Origin: Chamaecrista fasciculata
Lineage: Eukaryota; Streptophyta; Magnoliopsida; Fabales; Fabaceae
Assembly (NCBI GenBank): GCA_003254925.1
Contig: QANZ01020598.1
Coordinates: 87,582 to 151,581, forward strand
Direction: 5' to 3'
Length of the DNA: 64,000 nucleotides
In this document: piece by piece, positions 1-11,326 of the stretch
How positions within the stretch are numbered: the stretch's first letter is position 1
Layout of the letters: each line of letters starts with the position of its first letter
Notes under the pieces: generated by a model
Databases searched by the model: none
Told to the model about the DNA's origin: nothing
Seen by the model: the letters and a program-made list of their open reading frames with translations, nothing else
Position numbers and translations under genes: made by a program

Positions 1-250
1 TCGCTAGTGGAGATCGTGTCCAGTTACGTGGTCCGCCCCGCGCGCTGATCACCTCTCTCCTCCCTGCTCTATAAATAGAGCTCATCTCACCAGTTCAAGG
101 TTAGCTACTTCTTACACTCTGAAATTCTCTTACTCTCTTATCACTCTCTTACTAACTTGAGCGTCGGAGTACACTTCGCAGGGCCCCCCTGTGAAGCTCT
201 TGCAGGTTCTTGCTCAACTCTTGGCTCTCGTAGCCCTCTCCGGTGAACTA
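1..250 (+). mobile_element. LTR fragment of an LTR retrotransposon (fossil, cut by window edge)
   Basis: This stretch is GC-rich compared with its AT-rich flank. It has a TATA box (TATAAATAG, 70-78) followed by a CT-rich leader and the phrase gagcgtcggagt, which is common just downstream of the start site in plant Ty3/Gypsy LTRs. The sequence returns to ordinary AT-rich DNA after about 250. No internal coding region is visible, so it is either a solo LTR or the inner edge of an element lying to the left. The family assignment (Gypsy, Tat/Tekay-like) is inference from the leader alone. Confidence 0.5.
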
Positions 251-1030
251 GGTAAGTGCTAGCCATTTTCCAGTTTATCATATGTCATATGTATTTTTAT
301 TTTTTTATTATTTATTATGTTAAAGTTACAAAAAATTAATTTTATATTTTGAAATTTACAAATATATGTCATATGAATATGGTATGGGTGTTAGACATGA
401 ACACGTGTCCGACGCAATAACACGCCATCAAAATAAAATATCTTTCCTTCATATTAATATCTCAAAGAGCATCTATATAAAAAAAAAACTATTGTTACAA
501 TAATTTTTTTTTCTCCCTCCTAATGTCATTTTGGGGAAAAAAAACAGTTTATTTAATTTAAATTTAACTGACATATATTACATTTTTTTTGGTAGAACAT
601 ATATTACATTTTGTTTCATGTTATCATGTATAAAAATTTTTTTTACATTTTTTTTTTCTATCATCGATCTTAAATTACTATTTAGAATACTAAAGGCACG
701 TCAACAAATTTCAACAAATTATTAATAAAAGCTGATAGAATGAACTAAATTACTTTAAACAAAAAATTGGAAATTTAATTACAAAATCTAAAAGTATATA
801 GATCAAACTAGAAATTAAGCAATAGTATAAGGATAAAGGACTAAATAATAAGATCAAAATGATCACTTCATGAATTATACAATGATTACAATCACATACA
901 ATCACATATAGGAAGCAGTCACCTTTAGTGAATGACTCATTAAATCTCTAAAGTCGATATTATTGATAGGGTTTTAAACTATTCACTCCCTGACTCGAAT
1001 GAGATTAGTCTTCATTTTTCCTAGCCATTG
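251..1030. other. gene-free AT-rich stretch
   Basis: I see no gene here. The short open frame at 531-725 is low-complexity T-rich sequence. The only structured item is the small direct-repeat insertion at 571-612, listed separately. Confidence 0.6.
571..612 (-). mobile_element. ultrashort A-tailed insertion with 16-bp direct repeats
   Basis: The 16-mer ACATATATTACATTTT occurs at 571-586 and again at 597-612, separated by ttttggtaga. On the minus strand this reads TCTACC plus an A run ending in the second copy of the repeat. The pattern is that of a target-site duplication around a tiny A-tailed insert. It is one of a dozen such sites in the window. Replication slippage or repair filler is the alternative. 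Confidence 0.5.
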
Positions 1031-1069
1031 TCGCTATTCAAGATCATCGTCGTTGTCGTCTTTGCCATT

Positions 1070-1269
1070 GTTCATGGTCATCGTTGTTGTCAATGTTCAT
1101 GACCATCATTGTTGTCGCTGTTTATGACCATCATTGTTGTCATTGTTTATGACCATCATTGTTGTCGCTGCTCATGACCATTGTCGTCGCCACAGTTCAT
1201 CACCATTGTTGTTGCCGCTGTTCATGACCACTTTCATTGTCGTTGTTCATGAACATCGCCATCGTCGCC
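1070..1269. repeat. 25-bp minisatellite, eight copies
   Basis: Eight successive units of exactly 25 bp start at 1070, 1095, 1120, 1145, 1170, 1195, 1220 and 1245. The consensus begins gttcatgaccatcattgttg and continues tcgct. A more diverged copy seems to precede them near 1035. Because 25 is not a multiple of three, the reading frame rotates in each unit, so the small open frame at 1134-1322 is not a gene. Confidence 0.85.
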
Positions 1270-2541
1270 TTTGTCGTTCACCACTGTTCATGTGGCACAA
1301 TGTGGGTCGTCGGATTCGATGAATGGCTCAGATTATTTGGATGGTAGGGACAACACATGAAAATTATGGTAGAGGATCCCATGCCAAGAAACTCATGGTT
1401 TCACCAAAAAAACATATCGGAAGCCGTCCATTTAGATCAAAGAAAAAAAGTTCATTAGAATCTTGATTACATGGATAAACCAATTAATCTTTTATGTTAA
1501 TTTTGTTCACTTAATCATTATTTAGCATGGTTAAATCATTTTCACCGAAGACTTGTAGATATTTGTCCGTAACTCATTTGTCTACATTTTTCTATGAAAA
1601 CACCTTATTTTGATGATTACACAATCCATTTATGTTAGATTTCGTAACTTTTTGTTTTTTGGTTGCTTTTGTTTCAATTTCTCTCAAGTTGCTTTTTCTA
1701 AGCTGTGTTACGAGTATAACATTTCTCACATTTTTTACTACAAGGTTAGACTAATTATAAAGACTGTACATATAAAGAAGGTTGTGAAGAAGTTTGGAGT
1801 TAAACTAATTATGAGATTAATTTGAAATTGAATGAATTTTACTTTTCTTGAGTTTTGATTGTTCCTCTAATTTTCTTAGATGGATTATATTAGAGGCCCC
1901 TAATTATGTTCCGTTCTTGTTTGATGTTTAGACTAGTAATATTAACATTATTTTATTTTTCAAAGTGAGAAAAAAATTTTTGATTTAGCCACAACCCTTG
2001 AAAATTAGTTGAATTTGGCTTAGTTCTCTCTTGATGTTATTGTTTTCGAACTTGAGAAATATTTTCGTTAAAGTTTAAGATATATGAAATGTTTGGACGT
2101 TCCAACCTCTGAGTTTGTAGAGATTTTGATGAAATTTAATTTTCTATCAAAGTAGAACTTTAGTTGGTAAAATATCTTGTCAATAATTAGCTAATAAAAC
2201 TCCAAATCGATACACAACTTAGTTAGTTGTTTTTATGATTGAATTTCTTAAATCTATTTTATTACTTTTTAGTTAATTGAAACCTAATATCAACTTGGTC
2301 CTTTATTCACTCACTTAGTTAGTTGTTTTTATGATTGAATTTCTTAAATTTTTGCCATATATAAAATGTTTATTGAGAACCTTATAATAAAAATATAATA
2401 AATTTATATATATATATTATTTTTCTACCAAAAAAAGAAAAAAAAAATATAAGAAACTTTAAACCAATTTTTTGATGACAGCTATTTATGGTGAATCAAT
2501 TAAGTATTGCATTCTTTTGTTTCTCCAAAATAAAGAAAACA

Positions 2542-2592
2542 AGTAAGGCAAATATATATTTTCCAGGCCAAAAAAAGCAAGACAAATATATA
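2542..2592 (+). mobile_element. ultrashort A-tailed insertion with 17-bp direct repeats
   Basis: Direct repeats at 2542-2558 and 2576-2592 (15 of 17 identical, ending CAAATATATA) flank a 17-bp insert, TTTTCCAGGCC followed by A residues. The layout matches the other A-tailed micro-insertions in the window. Confidence 0.45.
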
Positions 2593-3057
2593 TATATATA
2601 TATATATACTAGTGTGCTTGGTATATAATTTAAATTTTATAGCTATTATAATTTTAAAATAAAAAATTATTTTATCATATTTTATAATAAAATTTTATTT
2701 TTATAATTTAATTTAATTTAATTGTAATATTTTTAATTTAAAATTGTGAAAAGTTATTTAACCTTATCCATACTTTCTCTCTCACACTATATGCAGTTAG
2801 TTAATTACCATGATCCATATATTTATTTTTTATTATTTGTAATTTTTTATTAATTTATTTTTTATCGAGAAATTTCTCAAGAAATTGTTAGTTTTCACTA
2901 GAATTTTTTCTAGATCTACCCTCTATAAGTCTACATATATAATAAGATACTAAGATAAAAGTATTTCAGCAATCTTTGAAAACATTTATAGAAAAAAAAT
3001 AAAGAAAAACTTTGTAAAATAAATGGAACAAACAACAAGTTTAAGCATTTTGATTTT

Positions 3058-3104
3058 GAGTGCTTGGACTTTTCTTTTTTTTGGATGGAAGAGTGCTTGA
3101 ACTT
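3058..3104 (-). mobile_element. ultrashort A-tailed insertion with 14-bp direct repeats
   Basis: GAGTGCTTGGACTT (3058-3071) and GAGTGCTTGAACTT (3091-3104) flank a 19-bp insert that reads TTCCATCC plus eight A on the minus strand. Confidence 0.5.
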
Positions 3105-3218
3105 GTTAGTTACTACTTACTAGTATGAGTAATCTCCAAGTATACATTGCTTTTGGACACACTCGCTAGTCACACAACCAAAGTCTTATCATCTCATTAA
3201 GCTCCTTAAAAAATGATA

Positions 3219-3656
3219 GGTCAAAGTGTACTTTTGGTCCAAAGACTTTTGCTTAAGTCTCAGTTTGGTCCCATAACTTTTTTTGTTACACATTTAGTCC
3301 TATATCTTTTGCTCAGATTGTGGATTTGGTCCCTATTACTTTTCCTCTCATACATTTTGGTCAGGTTGCAAAATTGGTCTCATATTTGCAAAAAGTTACA
3401 CCGTTAGTCCCACATGACCTAAAGATATGAGACTAATTTTGCACCTGACTCAAAGATATAAGAGTAGTTCTGCAACCTGATCAAAACATATGGGACCAAT
3501 TCTGCAACCTAACTAAATAATATGGGACCAAAAGTGAAACAAGAGACCAAATCTACAACCTGGGCAAAAGATATGAGACCAAAAGTGCAACAAAAAATTT
3601 TATGAGACCAAATTGAGACTTGAAAAAATTTATGGGACCAAATGTCCACTATGGTC
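3219..3656. mobile_element. palindromic Mutator-type MITE, family A copy 1
   Basis: A 438-bp palindrome. The left arm starts GGTCAAAGTGTACTTTTGG and the right arm ends in its inverted counterpart. Both arms repeat a roughly 30-bp phrase built on ttggtcccatat. The flanks carry a perfect 9-bp target duplication, AAAATGATA, at 3210-3218 and 3657-3665. A 9-bp duplication is the hallmark of Mutator-like transposition. There is no coding capacity, so it would need a transposase supplied elsewhere. Confidence 0.85.
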
Positions 3657-3746
3657 AAAATGATATGGACAGGCAACTCTTGGAGTTGCTATCTGAAATT
3701 AAAAGAAACAACTAAAAATTAACTTAAAATTTAGAGATGAAAATTG

Positions 3747-3791
3747 TACTTTAACCTATATTTTTCTTTTGTCTAATACTTTAACCTATAT
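3747..3791 (-). mobile_element. ultrashort A-tailed insertion with 15-bp direct repeats
   Basis: TACTTTAACCTATAT occurs at 3747-3761 and 3777-3791, perfect over 15 bp. The 15-bp insert reads TTAGACAAAAGAAAA on the minus strand. The same tail, TAGAC plus A, G, A, occurs at the insertion at 18842-18892, which suggests one source family. Confidence 0.55.
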
Positions 3792-4093
3792 AATTTATTA
3801 AATAAAATGCACTAAGGTTATGTGAGTGAACTTTGTTTGGATGCAGATCGTAGGAGGTCCCTTGGACCACGTGGGTGCTAATTTGTTTGTTGTTTCTCTT
3901 TGGACCTAGCCCCTTTTACTCCATATATATATATATATATATAGTTTGTTATCAATGTTTAAAAATTAAATCAATGCTTAATAAATAAAATTTTCAATTA
4001 TTGAATTGAAAGAAATCATAAATCATTGATAAAATACTTGACAAAAACTGCTGTATGATTAATTATTGCAAGAGTGTAAGAGATAATTTTTTA

Positions 4094-4421
4094 GGCAAAA
4101 ATACCATTTTAGTCCCCAAACTTTACACCAACCGTAAATTTCATCCCTACTTTTTTTTAGTCAATTTCATCCTTAATGTTTCACATTTTAGTCAATTTTA
4201 TCTTTTCCTCTCACTTTAGTCAAATATTAATGACTCAACAATGTAAAATTGATAAAAAAAAAAGAAATTTAAATTTTAACTCAGAATAAAAAACATGATG
4301 TAGTCTGTCATTAATTTATTGAAAGAAGTCAGTCAAAAATTAAAATTGATCAAAATTTAAAACATTGAGAATAAAATTAACAATTGCTATAAAATTTGGG
4401 GACGAAATTAATACTTTTATC
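4094..4421. mobile_element. palindromic Mutator-type MITE, family D copy 1
   Basis: A palindrome of about 328 bp starting GGCAAAAATACCATTTTAG and ending in the inverted form. It shares its layout and internal phrases (agtcaattt, catgatgtagt) with the copy at 15870-16213. The flanks read aattttttta-like on both sides but are too T-rich to fix the duplication exactly (8 of 9 with a one-base shift). Confidence 0.7.
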
Positions 4422-4863
4422 TAATTTCTTGGGTAGTTAAAAAGAGACTATAAATCTAATTTTTTATTAAGAAAACTCAAATTTTTCCTTTGCTTTATGT
4501 TAGTAACTCAAATTAAGAAATTTTAGGAAGAAAAGTTAATGAAAAGAAGAATCCAAAGATGCAGACGTTGTTTTTTTTTTTAGTCTATGATGTAATTTGA
4601 GTATTGCATGTAGTTAGTGATATGACTTCCTACACTATTTTGATTAGTTAAAAAAATATTTTTTTTATTATTTTTCATCATTGAATTACTTTAAAAATAA
4701 AGATTATGCCACCTCATAATAATATGCAATTATATGCATATCCCAAATTTCTGAAATTTTTATTTTTTGAAAAAAAACGATGCAGAGATGCATTTAAAAT
4801 GTTTTTTTTTTAAGAAAACAAACTTTGGTTCCAATAATAATAATAAACGAACTACCCCAAGAA

Positions 4864-4934
4864 GCACCAGTGGTCTAGTGGTAGAATAGTACCCTGCCAC
4901 GGTACAGACCCGGGTTCGATTCCCGGCTGGTGCA
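4864..4934 (+). tRNA. tRNA-Gly (anticodon GCC)
   Basis: 71 nt that fold as a full cloverleaf. The acceptor stem GCACCAG pairs with CTGGTGC at 4927-4933, with discriminator A at 4934. The A box is TGGTCTAGTGG, the anticodon loop CTGCCAC carries GCC, and the B box is GGTTCGATTCC. There is no intron. A T run at 4939-4948 is a good RNA polymerase III terminator. It sits alone between MITE-rich flanks and looks intact. Confidence 0.96.
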
Positions 4935-4938
4935 TTCC

Positions 4939-4948
4939 TTTTTTTTTT
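4939..4948 (+). terminator. Pol III terminator of tRNA-Gly
   Basis: A run of ten T residues begins five bases after the tRNA 3' end. Four or more T on the non-template strand is enough to stop RNA polymerase III. Confidence 0.8.
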
Positions 4949-4949
4949 C

Positions 4950-6000
4950 TAACTAACTCTCTATAGGAATTAAAGATAGGATGAGTACTGACAATTAACA
5001 ATGAAAAATAGCTTCCATTCTAGTGATATTACATCAACTACAAAAGTGTTGAAGAACATCAATTCAAACATGAACATGAATCATATTTCCTGCAAGTGTT
5101 GGTTTCCAACATCTAGTTAACGGGACTGGAATACTGTTGATGGGCAAGGCAGTATATGCCTCTCTAAATAGTATTTTAAGCCACTAATCACTGATTAGTG
5201 AACCCATCTAAACGGAGCCAATATAACAACAGATTATGAAGGCACAACTTCGTATGGTATTTCTTCTAAATTTGTACAACCAACCCCATTCTAATGGAGA
5301 GCATAAGCATGGTTCGAGGGACCCATGAAAATAATCCACAGCCAGAAAACCCCAAAATTTATTTCAAGCACATCTTGGCAGAATAATAGAGTGAAAGCAT
5401 GAGATAATTTTTTCTTCAGTACTGATAAATTATGAATTTACCAATAAGACTCTTCAATTGAGTACCTACAAAATAATAAAGAGTTAGAGCTATACAGGAG
5501 TGGAAGTTTCGTGTGGACTCTAACGATCAACTTAATCGGATAAATGAAATAAAAATAATGGATACAGTGTAATCTGATAAGGATAAATGTATATCAAGTA
5601 TTTATTGAGAATAAAGAGGTGGTTCTAATCTTTAGCTTATCAGCTCATACAATTTTAACTAGTGAAATTGGATCAAATATACCAAATGGATCCAATACTT
5701 GTTTAATTAACTATTCCAGAGAACAAAGAATACAGCTCACAATACTTCAAAGGTATTATTATCTGTTTAGTGTTTACATGCCCACGGTGTGTTTCTATCT
5801 GAAATAAGCTTTCTGATACCCAAACAGAAGCAAAATATAAAACAAAATGCTCACACCCATAAGAAAGAAACATATATTTCACCTAATCACAGTAGTTTTT
5901 GAAATACAGATCTACCACAATACTTACAACAGCCAACTAAACGTAGAGAAAAACAGACCAATAGAGCAGACATCGGTTTTACAGGTTCTCAATTTAATAA
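4950..6000. other. intergenic, 3' flank of DUF538 gene
   Basis: No gene is recognisable between the tRNA and the DUF538 stop codon. The last few hundred bases before 6025 are probably 3' UTR of that gene. The frame at 5619-5807 has no domain or homology I recognise. Confidence 0.5.
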
Positions 6001-6024
6001 CAAAAGGGTCTGACTCTGACTAAT

Positions 6025-8261
6025 TTAAAATTTATCCACTATCACGCCGTCTCTGGAAACCTCATATGCTTCCCTACTCCTTGTTTTCTTCATCCCAGCT
6101 GTGAAATAAAGCTTTGAACCCTCAGATGAGATGGCAGTCACTTTCACCCAGATCATCACCTTTGTCTTCATTCCTTCTATGTCTGCAAGCTTTCCTTTCT
6201 CCAGATAACCAGTCACAACGGTCGAGAAGCGCAAGACAGATGAATCTCTGTAGCCTACTTCACAAACTTGAGGAATATAAACAACAAGCTTTCTTGTCTC
6301 TTCGTTAAATTCGTAGTTTGTTGCATCGCGAGGAAAGATTCCTACAGCTAGATCATACTCCTTAAGCAACTCTGTCAGTGGCTTTTGCATCTTTCCTGCA
6401 AAGTTATTTTTTGTGGCACAGTTAGAAACTAAGATAATCAAACAATGCACTAGGAGTCTCAAAGTAATCAATGGAAAACACTGATTTCATGTATATATTG
6501 TTTAATATGAGTCCATCCTTTAAGGATTCAGACCCATGGAATTGGAATTAGGAACGCTACATGAAATAAGATTTATAAAGTACTAAAGACTTAATATTCA
6601 TACCATACCAATTTCACAAGTTACACAATTCAAGATCAAATATCAAAACCTTTATCTCCTTTTTAACATTAAAGTGCTTTACTGATGACTTGTAATACAA
6701 AGGGTAATGATGCTAAAGTATAAAAATTTCTGAAACTAAAAAGTTTCTGTTATATTTTCCAGGTTATATATTTTACTACTGCGGCTTCAGAAAATGATGT
6801 TTAGTAAATGAACTGGAAGCTTTACAAAATCTTAAAATGATTAAGGGGAAAAGCATATAGCAAGTGAACAATTCCTTCAAGATAGCAATCCTATTACAGC
6901 AGATACAACATAAGAGAAAAATCTCAACCTTATTATACCTTCTAAGAGCATGTACGTACATAAAAGCTTTCAGTCAGAATGTTGTCTTACAATATATTAG
7001 CCTCTTATGAGTATATTACCCAAGAACTACAATCCCACGTAGTAAGGCATACATTAATGGCCTTAATCACACTCTACAGTTTTAGGATGAAGCTTTAAGC
7101 AAAATATGGAAAGTAGAAAGGGATACAGCACCTTTTAATTTGTTGACCAACCATTTTGTTCCTCCTTCAATACTGTTTGACAGAGACTAAACATCAAAGA
7201 GAAAGGTGTGAATACAACATCACTCAAATAACTCAAACAGACAGAATGAATTCAGGTGAATAACAATGACCAGAATAGGAAGAGCTAGAGAGGTGAGCAT
7301 TAACTAGTCATCTAACCTCTAGCCAAAACCTACGTCCAATTTAAAGATTATTAAAATGGTAAAACCTAAATGCTAGATTGTTAGAAAGTGCGAAAAATAA
7401 AATATAGAATTCAAGAATAACAGCTAAGATCTTATAAGACTATATTTTCTTGTTTACAGAACATTTCTTAAAAGTTAATGTGATTTCCAAACTTCATCTC
7501 AATCTCACTGTAACTAATTGATTATATTTTCCAGCATTCCAGCTTCAGAATCAAAGCAAAAGCTGCTATGTAATACACTACACGAATAGGTTTTCCACAA
7601 CAATAAATACTGATGATCCAATTGATTTCTAGTTTTCTACTAATCAACAAGGAAGAATATTGATTTTGAGCACCTGCACTATCCCAAAGCATCATATTAA
7701 GGACCCATTGCAGCCAAATAGGGAAATTTACAGATATCTTTAATTTTACTTATTGCACTGAAAAACATCAAATAGTTAATAAGGAGAGAAGAATAAACAT
7801 CTAAATACAGTCAAATCCATTCATTCATTCATTCCATATAGCTGTTGACTAACCTGGGTAGAGTCACGTGTATGAGTGTATGACCATATCTCTGAATAGT
7901 TTAATTCAAGATCTCAAAAAACAACAAATAAACAAATGAACATTCAAATTCTATCCTAAGTTTCTCACACTAGTCATCTACCTGGAAAAATTTTTCAGAT
8001 ATAACCCAACTCCTCCTCTATCAAGACAAAATCTTCGCATAAACTTTCAGATCCAGACAAACAAGCCATAATCACAACCCATAAACAAAAGTTCTCGAAT
8101 CGTAACTGCAAAGTTCGATCTCGAATTTCTAAAAGGAAAAGTGAGGCAAAAGGGGTTAGCAGTTAGTTACGTACATTGATATCGTCGCCGACGGAGTTGA
8201 TCTCCTTGTTGGCCTTCTGGCTGAACCAGTACGATCCTACCTTGTTCAGTATCTGATCCAT
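6025..8261 (-). CDS. DUF538 family protein (At5g01610-like)
   Basis: Three coding exons on the minus strand: 8261-8175 (ATG onward), 7186-7132 and 6395-6025, joined in phases 0 and 1 with GT-AG junctions. They give about 170 residues, the same length as Arabidopsis At5g01610. The N-terminus begins MDQILNKVGSYWFSQKAN. Exon 2 encodes SLSNSIEGGTKWLVNKLK. Exon 3 holds the DUF538 core with LLKEYDLAVGIFPRDA, CEVGYRDSS, GIEGMKT-like (here DIEGMKTKVMIWVKV) and FTAGMKKTRSREAYEV. DUF538 is a plant family with a beta-barrel fold resembling BPI/LBP-type lipid-binding domains. Members of this subgroup lack a signal peptide, as here, so a cytosolic place is likely. The biochemical role is not established. 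The long intron 1 (7187-8174) carries no obvious transposon. The 5' UTR probably reaches about 8390. Confidence 0.9.
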
Positions 8262-8658
8262 TTCGATATACCCAATTCACCAGACTTGCGAATAAGATAA
8301 CCTAATTGGTGCGAAGAATTTTTCCTCTCCCTTAACAGAGCAAAATTTGACAGAGCGAGGGAGAAGAAGGCCCTCGCGCTTTTTTGCCCTATTCTTCCTT
8401 TGTGAATTTTGGTCTCAGTGCTTATCCAAGATTTGAATTTATTGTATAAAAACTCCAAAAAGTCAATCACCAAAAGGTGTAAAACAGAGACTTCACATCT
8501 ACCACAGCCACCATCTAGTAACACTACTAGTTGCAAGTTGTAAATTGTAATTGAAGAAAAATGTGCGAAGTTTTAAGGATTTGTTTTAAAATTTTTAAAA
8601 TTATGAAATTTAGTGTAAATTTCCGTATTTTTAAAAATTTAGTGTAAATTTTTAAAAT

Positions 8659-9102
8659 GTGCAAAGTGCACTTTTGGTCCCATAATTTTGGCTAAGGTCT
8701 CAATTTGGTCTCATAACTTCTTTTGTTGCACTTTTGGTCCCATATCTTTTGCTCAAATTGCAGATTTGGTACTGTGTTACATTTTTTGTCCCATATTTTT
8801 TTGTCCATGTTACAAAATTGGTCTTATATTTTTTTAGTCAAGTTGCAGAATCGGTCTCATATCTTTGGGTCAGGTGCATAATTGGTCTCATATATTTGAA
8901 TTAAGTGGGATTAGTGATGAAACTTTTTGTAAAGATATGAGACCAATTCTGCAACCTGACCAGAAGATATGGGACCAAAAGTGATACGTGACCAAATCTA
9001 CAACTTTTTGCAAATATATGAGACTAAAAGTACAACAAAAAAAGTTATGGGACCAAATTGAGATCTGAGTAAAAGTTATGGGATCAAAAATGCACTTTGA
9101 CC
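8659..9102. mobile_element. palindromic Mutator-type MITE, family A copy 2
   Basis: A palindrome of about 444 bp. The left arm (gcaaagtgcacttttggtcc) and the right arm (ending aatgcactttgacc) are inverted copies with the same internal phrases as 3219-3656. I could not find a clear target duplication, so the ends are approximate. It lies upstream of the DUF538 gene. Confidence 0.7.
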
Positions 9103-9192
9103 AAAAAATAAAAAGCATGTTTTTTTTTTTCAATTATAACGTAAAGATGTTGAAATTAGTAAAGAAAAAAACAAGAGAAGATATATATAAAC

Positions 9193-9244
9193 AAGGATCC
9201 TTAACAATAATCTGGCCGAAAAAAAAAAGGATCCTTAACAATAA
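9193..9244 (+). mobile_element. ultrashort A-tailed insertion with 18-bp direct repeats
   Basis: AAGGATCCTTAACAATAA is found at 9193-9210 and 9227-9244, perfect over 18 bp. The insert between them is only TCTGGCCG plus eight A. This is the clearest case in the window, because both repeats are long, complex and identical. Confidence 0.65.
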
Positions 9245-9269
9245 GCTCTTGGCATAGAATATAGAGTGA

Positions 9270-10427
9270 GGCCCAGTTCGTTTCCGTTTTGATTATAATC
9301 TGTTTTGATTATAATCATAATAAACATGTTCGTTTACGTTTTTTTCCTGATTCAATTATAATCATGATTTTTTAATAATCAAACACACTCAATTACACTT
9401 ATACCCCTATATATATACCTATAATTACCTATACTTTAATACAATCAATCACCCATCACAAGGGTAAAATGGTCATTTACTTTAATATTGGGCCAGTTTG
9501 TAAATACTTATTCTTGTGTTGGGCTAAATTGTTATTTTTCCCAAATAATTTAGGATTGAAATTCATATTTTTACCGATTCCAACTCTTTCTCTATCTCGT
9601 TCCTCTTTTGTTCATGCGGATGAAGACAATGAAGGTTTCGAAGACGATGAAGACAAATCCAACAACAATTCCATGGGAAAAGAACAAATCCATTGAAAAA
9701 GGAAAATTAATCAGACATCCTTCTTCAAATTGAAGTCTCGATCTAATTAATCTAACTTAGGGGTATAAATTTTTCGTTTGAACCAAAAGGTGTTGTTCAC
9801 TGGACTTCCTTCTTCAAATCCAGAACTTCCAGCAGTGTTGTTCACTGGACTTGTACTAGGTACAGCAATGTTCTTGCAAGAACCAAAAGGTGCTCTAGCC
9901 TGCAAAATTCCAACAATTATGTGATTGTATTCTAGAATTTCTTTTTGATACAAGCTGCGGTAAGATAGAAATCTACCAAAATCCAGGATTCCACGATGTT
10001 ATATGATACAACACCATCAAATACGAGAGATNNNNNNNNNNNNNNNNNNNNNNNNNNNNNNNNNNNNNNNNNNNNAAAAACATCCCCCAACCAACTCACA
10101 AAAATAATCAAGATTTCACGTTTTTCAAGGCAAACAGTAACATTTTTGTTTTTTTTCACAACAACAATCACATCCAAACACACTTTTATTATAATCAAAT
10201 CACACCTTACTTTTTCTAACTTTTTCTTCCATTTATACCCCTATACAATTTATCAATTTCCTTACTTTTTATCCACCTACCACAATCATTACATACCCAT
10301 TTTAATAATTTCACACAAATAATCAACAATCATCCAAACACCACTACAAAAATAATCAAATTTGATTATAATCAAAACATGATTATAATCAAAACAAATT
10401 CTAAAAAAAACGGAAACGAACTGACCC
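9270..10427. mobile_element. PIF/Harbinger-like non-autonomous element with 3-bp TSD
   Basis: Terminal inverted repeats GGCCCAGTTCGTTTCCGTTT (left) and GGGTCAGTTCGTTTCCG (right, reversed) match over about 20 bp with two or three differences. The flanking trinucleotide TGA occurs at 9267-9269 and 10428-10430. A 3-bp duplication with G-rich ends of this form points to PIF/Harbinger. The palindromic decamer GATTATAATC occurs four times, two near each end (9291, 9307, 10363, 10381). The interior has an internal duplication (tgttgttcactggactt-like at about 9790 and 9835) and a 44-base assembly gap. No transposase is visible. The open frames inside are not convincing genes. Confidence 0.7.
10032..10075. 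other. assembly gap (44 N)
   Basis: A run of N inside the Harbinger-like element. Predicted proteins crossing it are meaningless. Confidence 1.
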
Positions 10428-11326
10428 TGAGTGTAATGTGATGTCTCATTCCATGATAAATTCAAAAGTTGAAATATTGGGTAAATCTTGAATTATGTTA
10501 TGAGATGTTTTGAAATTTCTCCATAGATTTTAAAATTGGAATAAATTGATAGGTTCAAACTGTTGGAATAATTTTTTGCATTAATTTTGTAGGTTAAATG
10601 TTAAACATAGATTAATAAAAACAAAGATATCATAATTTTTTAAATAACTAATTAAATTGATCATTTGAATAAAAACAATGTTAGCCCTAAAAGATTAAAT
10701 CAATAGTTTATTTTGATGCTAACAAAATTAATACATGTGGATTATTTATATTATTAAACATGTCCTTAAATGATTAAATCATTTTGTCAAATACTTATAA
10801 TATAAGTTTATCTCAAATTTATTTCACAATTATTTTGATTAATTTTCTTTTGGAATTAATTTGAAAAGAACAATCAATTTGTTTTGATTAAATCTTGTCT
10901 TGGAATGTTTGTGAATTGAAAAAAATATATATTGAGCAAATTAGTTTTGTCTTTCATGTTGCTAATCACACGTCCATGAATTGATTGCAAATGTGATCAA
11001 CTTTGAATTTGTGATAAAGTTGACATTGGAGAATATTAATATCACACTATTTTGGAATATTATAAGTGAGACATTTGGTGAGATTAATTGGATATTAACT
11101 TTCTATCATGTGATTATTTTTTCACATTAAATCTCTTATTTATGATAAAAAAAAAGTGTGTCCTAAAAGCTTTTGTATCAAGACATAATTGAGACTAAGT
11201 TCAAGAGACAATCTTCATCAACCTGAAAAATATTATTAGCATACAATTAAATGGTGATTGCTACAATAATGATTATTCCTTAAATGGAAGCTGATTGAAC
11301 ACTATATAAAGGGAGCTTGGACTAGG

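Larger units (their letters stand above)
1330..3200. other. gene-free stretch with AT microsatellite
   Basis: No gene is recognisable. There is an (AT)n tract at 2586-2608 and two small direct-repeat insertions (2542-2592 and 3058-3104, listed separately). The open frame at 1610-1825 is AT-rich with no recognisable domain. Confidence 0.6.

Noticed and set aside
9932-10322. Frames crossing the N run
   Set aside because: The residues over the gap are unknown and the flanks are the interior of a non-coding transposon.
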